A stretch of DNA of 36,661 bases from Actinomycetes bacterium (GTDB lineage: Bacteria; Actinomycetota; Actinomycetes; Mycobacteriales; Mycobacteriaceae): NCBI GenBank assembly GCA_029780675.1, contig JAKOYE010000135.1:1-36661 (forward strand). The letters are read 5' to 3'. The position numbers were made by a program, and so were the translations under genes. The notes below the pieces were generated by a model, which did not search any database, was not told the origin of the DNA, and saw only the letters and a program-made list of their open reading frames with translations. Below, piece after piece: positions 35,072 through 36,661 of the stretch (position 1 is the first letter of the stretch; every line of letters begins with the position of its first letter).

Positions 35072-35749
35072 TCAGACCTGTGGGTCGGCCGCCCGCAAGT
35101 CGGCAAAGATGCTCCGCAGCCCGTCGACGTCCAGGCCGAGCAGCGATTCGACGTGCCGCCGGCGCGCCGAGGCGGGAACCTCGACATCGTTGGGGACCAC
35201 CAGAACCGGGCAGCCGGCGCCTTCCGCCGAGGCCGCACCGGTGACCGAGTCCTCGATGGCCAGGCACTCGTGGGGTCTGAGGCCGAGCAGCTCGGCGCCG
35301 CGGCGGTAGGGATCGGGATGAGGCTTGCCCCTGGGTACCTCGTCCCCGCAGACCGAAGCCGCGAAGTAACCGCGGCCGATGGTCTCCAGCGCCCGCTCGG
35401 TCAGCCCGCGGCGGGTGTTGGTCACCAGCGCCATCGGCACCTGCTCGGCGGAGAGCGCGTCGAGCAGCTCACGGGCGCCCTCGCACCACGGCAGGCCGGC
35501 CTCGAAGAGCTCCCCGGTGATCTCGTGCAACCAGTCCGCGGTGGCGGCCATATCGGCCGGGTCGGGCGGGAGGCCGAGGTCCTGGTAGACGATGCGGATG
35601 ACGCTTTCGGCCGAACCGCCGACGGTGGACTCCCGGACCTCCGGGGTCATCACCGCGCCGAATTTCGCGTAGAGCTGCTGCATGGCGACGTCCCAGAGCT
35701 TCTCGGAGTCCACCAGGGTGCCGTCCATGTCGAACAACACGGCCCTCAT
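35072..35749 (-). CDS. HAD-superfamily hydrolase (phosphatase/phosphoglucomutase-like, subfamily IA)
   Basis: A 225-residue HAD hydrolase. The nucleophile motif is LFDMDGTLVDS (Asp8 and Asp10), motif II is ALVTNTRRG (Thr), motif III is PRGKPHPDPYRRGAELLG (Lys), and motif IV is CLAIEDSVTGAASA (Glu-Asp). The helical cap domain is inserted between residues about 15 and 90. It resembles beta-phosphoglucomutase-type or sugar-phosphate phosphatases. Its gene sits 41 bp upstream of a sugar MFS gene on the same strand, consistent with handling a sugar phosphate. Substrate not known. Confidence 0.9.
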   Translation of the reverse strand: MRAVLFDMDGTLVDSEKLWDVAMQQLYAKFGAVMTPEVRESTVGGSAESVIRIVYQDLGLPPDPADMAATADWLHEITGELFEAGLPWCEGARELLDALSAEQVPMALVTNTRRGLTERALETIGRGYFAASVCGDEVPRGKPHPDPYRRGAELLGLRPHECLAIEDSVTGAASAEGAGCPVLVVPNDVEVPASARRRHVESLLGLDVDGLRSIFADLRAADPQV

Positions 35750-35881
35750 GGCGGCGATTCTGTCACGGGCCGGGTGCGTGCCGGCGGGACCGTAGCCGGA
35801 GCACAGGTGCTCGGCGGGACGTGGAGTTCCGCCGGGCGTTCGCGGCCGGGATTTGTCGGTGGCGGATGCGACGATCGGGTT

Positions 35882-36661
35882 ATGTCAGCGACGGCGACTC
35901 TGGAGTCGGTGGAGGCCAGTCCCGCCGAACGTCTGGAGACGCTGTTCGAGGAGTTGGCGGAGTTGACCGGGCAGCGCAACGCGATCGATGGGCGGATCGT
36001 GGACATCGTCGCTGAGATCGATCGTGACGGGTTGTGGGGTGCGACGGGGGCGCGGTCGATCGCCGCGCTGGTGGCCTGGAAGACGGGGTGTTCCTCGGCG
36101 AACGCGAAGTCGGTTGCCGAGGTGGCCCACCGGGCAGAAGAGTTTCCCCGCTGTGTGGACGGTCTGCGGGAGGGCCGGTTGTCGCTGGACCAGGTGTCGG
36201 TGATCGCCTCCCGAGCCTCCGACGGCTCCGATGAGCACTACGCGGCGTTGGCGGCGGTGGCCACGGTCAGCCAACTGCGCACCGCAGTCAGCTTGGAACC
36301 GCGCCCCGACCCCGAACCCCGACCCACGGTGGAGGCCTCGATCACCAAGACCGCCAGCACCAGTGCGGGGTTCGACGTGTGGCGGCTCACCCTTGCCCAC
36401 GCCGAGTCCGCGACCTTGGAGGCCGCACTGCAGTCCCACCGGGATGCGCTGATCACCGACTGGACACGTGACCGCGACGACGCTGGGTCATCGGAGCAGA
36501 GCCCGCCGATGCCGACCACGCTCGAGGCGTTCATGCGGCTGGTCGAGACCGGCTGGGATGTGGAGGCCGGGCGCCGCCCGCACGGGCAGCGCACCACCGT
36601 GGTCGTCCACCTCGACATCGACAAGAAGATCGGGGCGCTGCATCTGGGGCCCCTGCTGACC
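35882..36661 (+). CDS. DUF222 (13E12-type) protein, 5' part, truncated by window end
   Basis: The first 260 residues of a DUF222 protein, with no stop before the window ends. It starts MSATATLESVEASPAERLE and continues ELTGQRNAIDGRIVDIVAEI, DGLWGATGARSIAALVAWKT and EGRLSLDQVSVIASRA, the typical DUF222 helices. Further on it has the TTLEAFMRLVETGWDVEAG pattern. The family usually ends with an HNH nuclease domain and occurs in many copies in mycobacteria (REP13E12-associated). The end lies outside the window, so HNH presence cannot be seen. ATG 35882 is the start; it is divergent from the HAD gene across 132 bp. Confidence 0.87.
   Translation, partial: MSATATLESVEASPAERLETLFEELAELTGQRNAIDGRIVDIVAEIDRDGLWGATGARSIAALVAWKTGCSSANAKSVAEVAHRAEEFPRCVDGLREGRLSLDQVSVIASRASDGSDEHYAALAAVATVSQLRTAVSLEPRPDPEPRPTVEASITKTASTSAGFDVWRLTLAHAESATLEAALQSHRDALITDWTRDRDDAGSSEQSPPMPTTLEAFMRLVETGWDVEAGRRPHGQRTTVVVHLDIDKKIGALHLGPLLT

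Noticed and set aside
35882..36661. An insertion sequence or prophage end at the right edge
   Set aside because: The DUF222 family is associated with repeated sequences in mycobacteria, but no inverted repeats, integrase or attachment site is visible in the window.

Overview
The window is chromosomal DNA from a high-GC actinobacterium, almost certainly a non-tuberculous mycobacterium (Mycolicibacterium or a close relative). The evidence is the complete Pup-proteasome locus (mpa, dop, pup, prcB, prcA, pafA, pafB, pafC), a twin-arginine export pair beside helY, an F420-type biliverdin reductase, MTB12/LppK-type secreted proteins and a DUF222 (13E12-type) nuclease. Gene order follows M. tuberculosis Rv2071c to Rv2122c, recalled from memory. 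The PE/PPE-rich block that separates pafA from prcA in M. tuberculosis is absent. There are no tRNA or rRNA genes, no CRISPR and no transposase.

Layout. 1-2478: cobalamin genes cobM (cut by the window edge) and cobL behind an SDR oxidoreductase, with a 35-bp tandem repeat at the SDR/cobL junction. 2514-7871: biliverdin reductase-like protein, PepE-type peptidase, GH15 trehalase/glucoamylase-like enzyme, 5'-3' exonuclease and a DUF4333 membrane protein. 7988-12115: helY, tatC, tatA. 12135-19399: pafC, pafB, pafA, a small membrane protein, prcA, prcB, pup, dop, with a second 35-bp repeat between pafB and pafC. 19477-25791: amidohydrolase, two proteins conserved beside mpa, mpa, an MTB12-like and an LppK-like protein, DUF503. 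25855-29440: a four-gene accessory metabolic island. 29502-35749: trmI, DUF5078, DUF4126, hisG, hisE, a TetR regulator, a sugar-type MFS transporter and a HAD phosphatase. 35882-end: 5' part of a DUF222 gene.

How the genes work together. Pup is deamidated by Dop, ligated to target lysines by PafA, recognised and unfolded by Mpa, and its targets are degraded by PrcB/PrcA. PafB/PafC form the DNA-damage activator encoded in the same locus. TatA/TatC export folded proteins.

Most unusual points. (1) The island at 25855-29440 encodes a porphobilinogen synthase (HemB) paralogue without the N-terminal arm and the metal triad, an FAD aromatic hydroxylase-type enzyme, and two Asp/Glu-racemase-superfamily proteins that both lack cysteine at the expected catalytic positions. 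Three of the genes form an overlapping operon. I do not recognise this combination; it may be an undescribed pathway built on a 5-aminolevulinate-like substrate. (2) Two gene junctions carry 35-bp tandem repeats in which every unit is a tiny ORF whose stop overlaps the next start, a MIRU-like arrangement that creates chains of coupled mini-ORFs ahead of cobL and pafC. Other short repeats sit in frame inside helY, pafC and the FAD monooxygenase.
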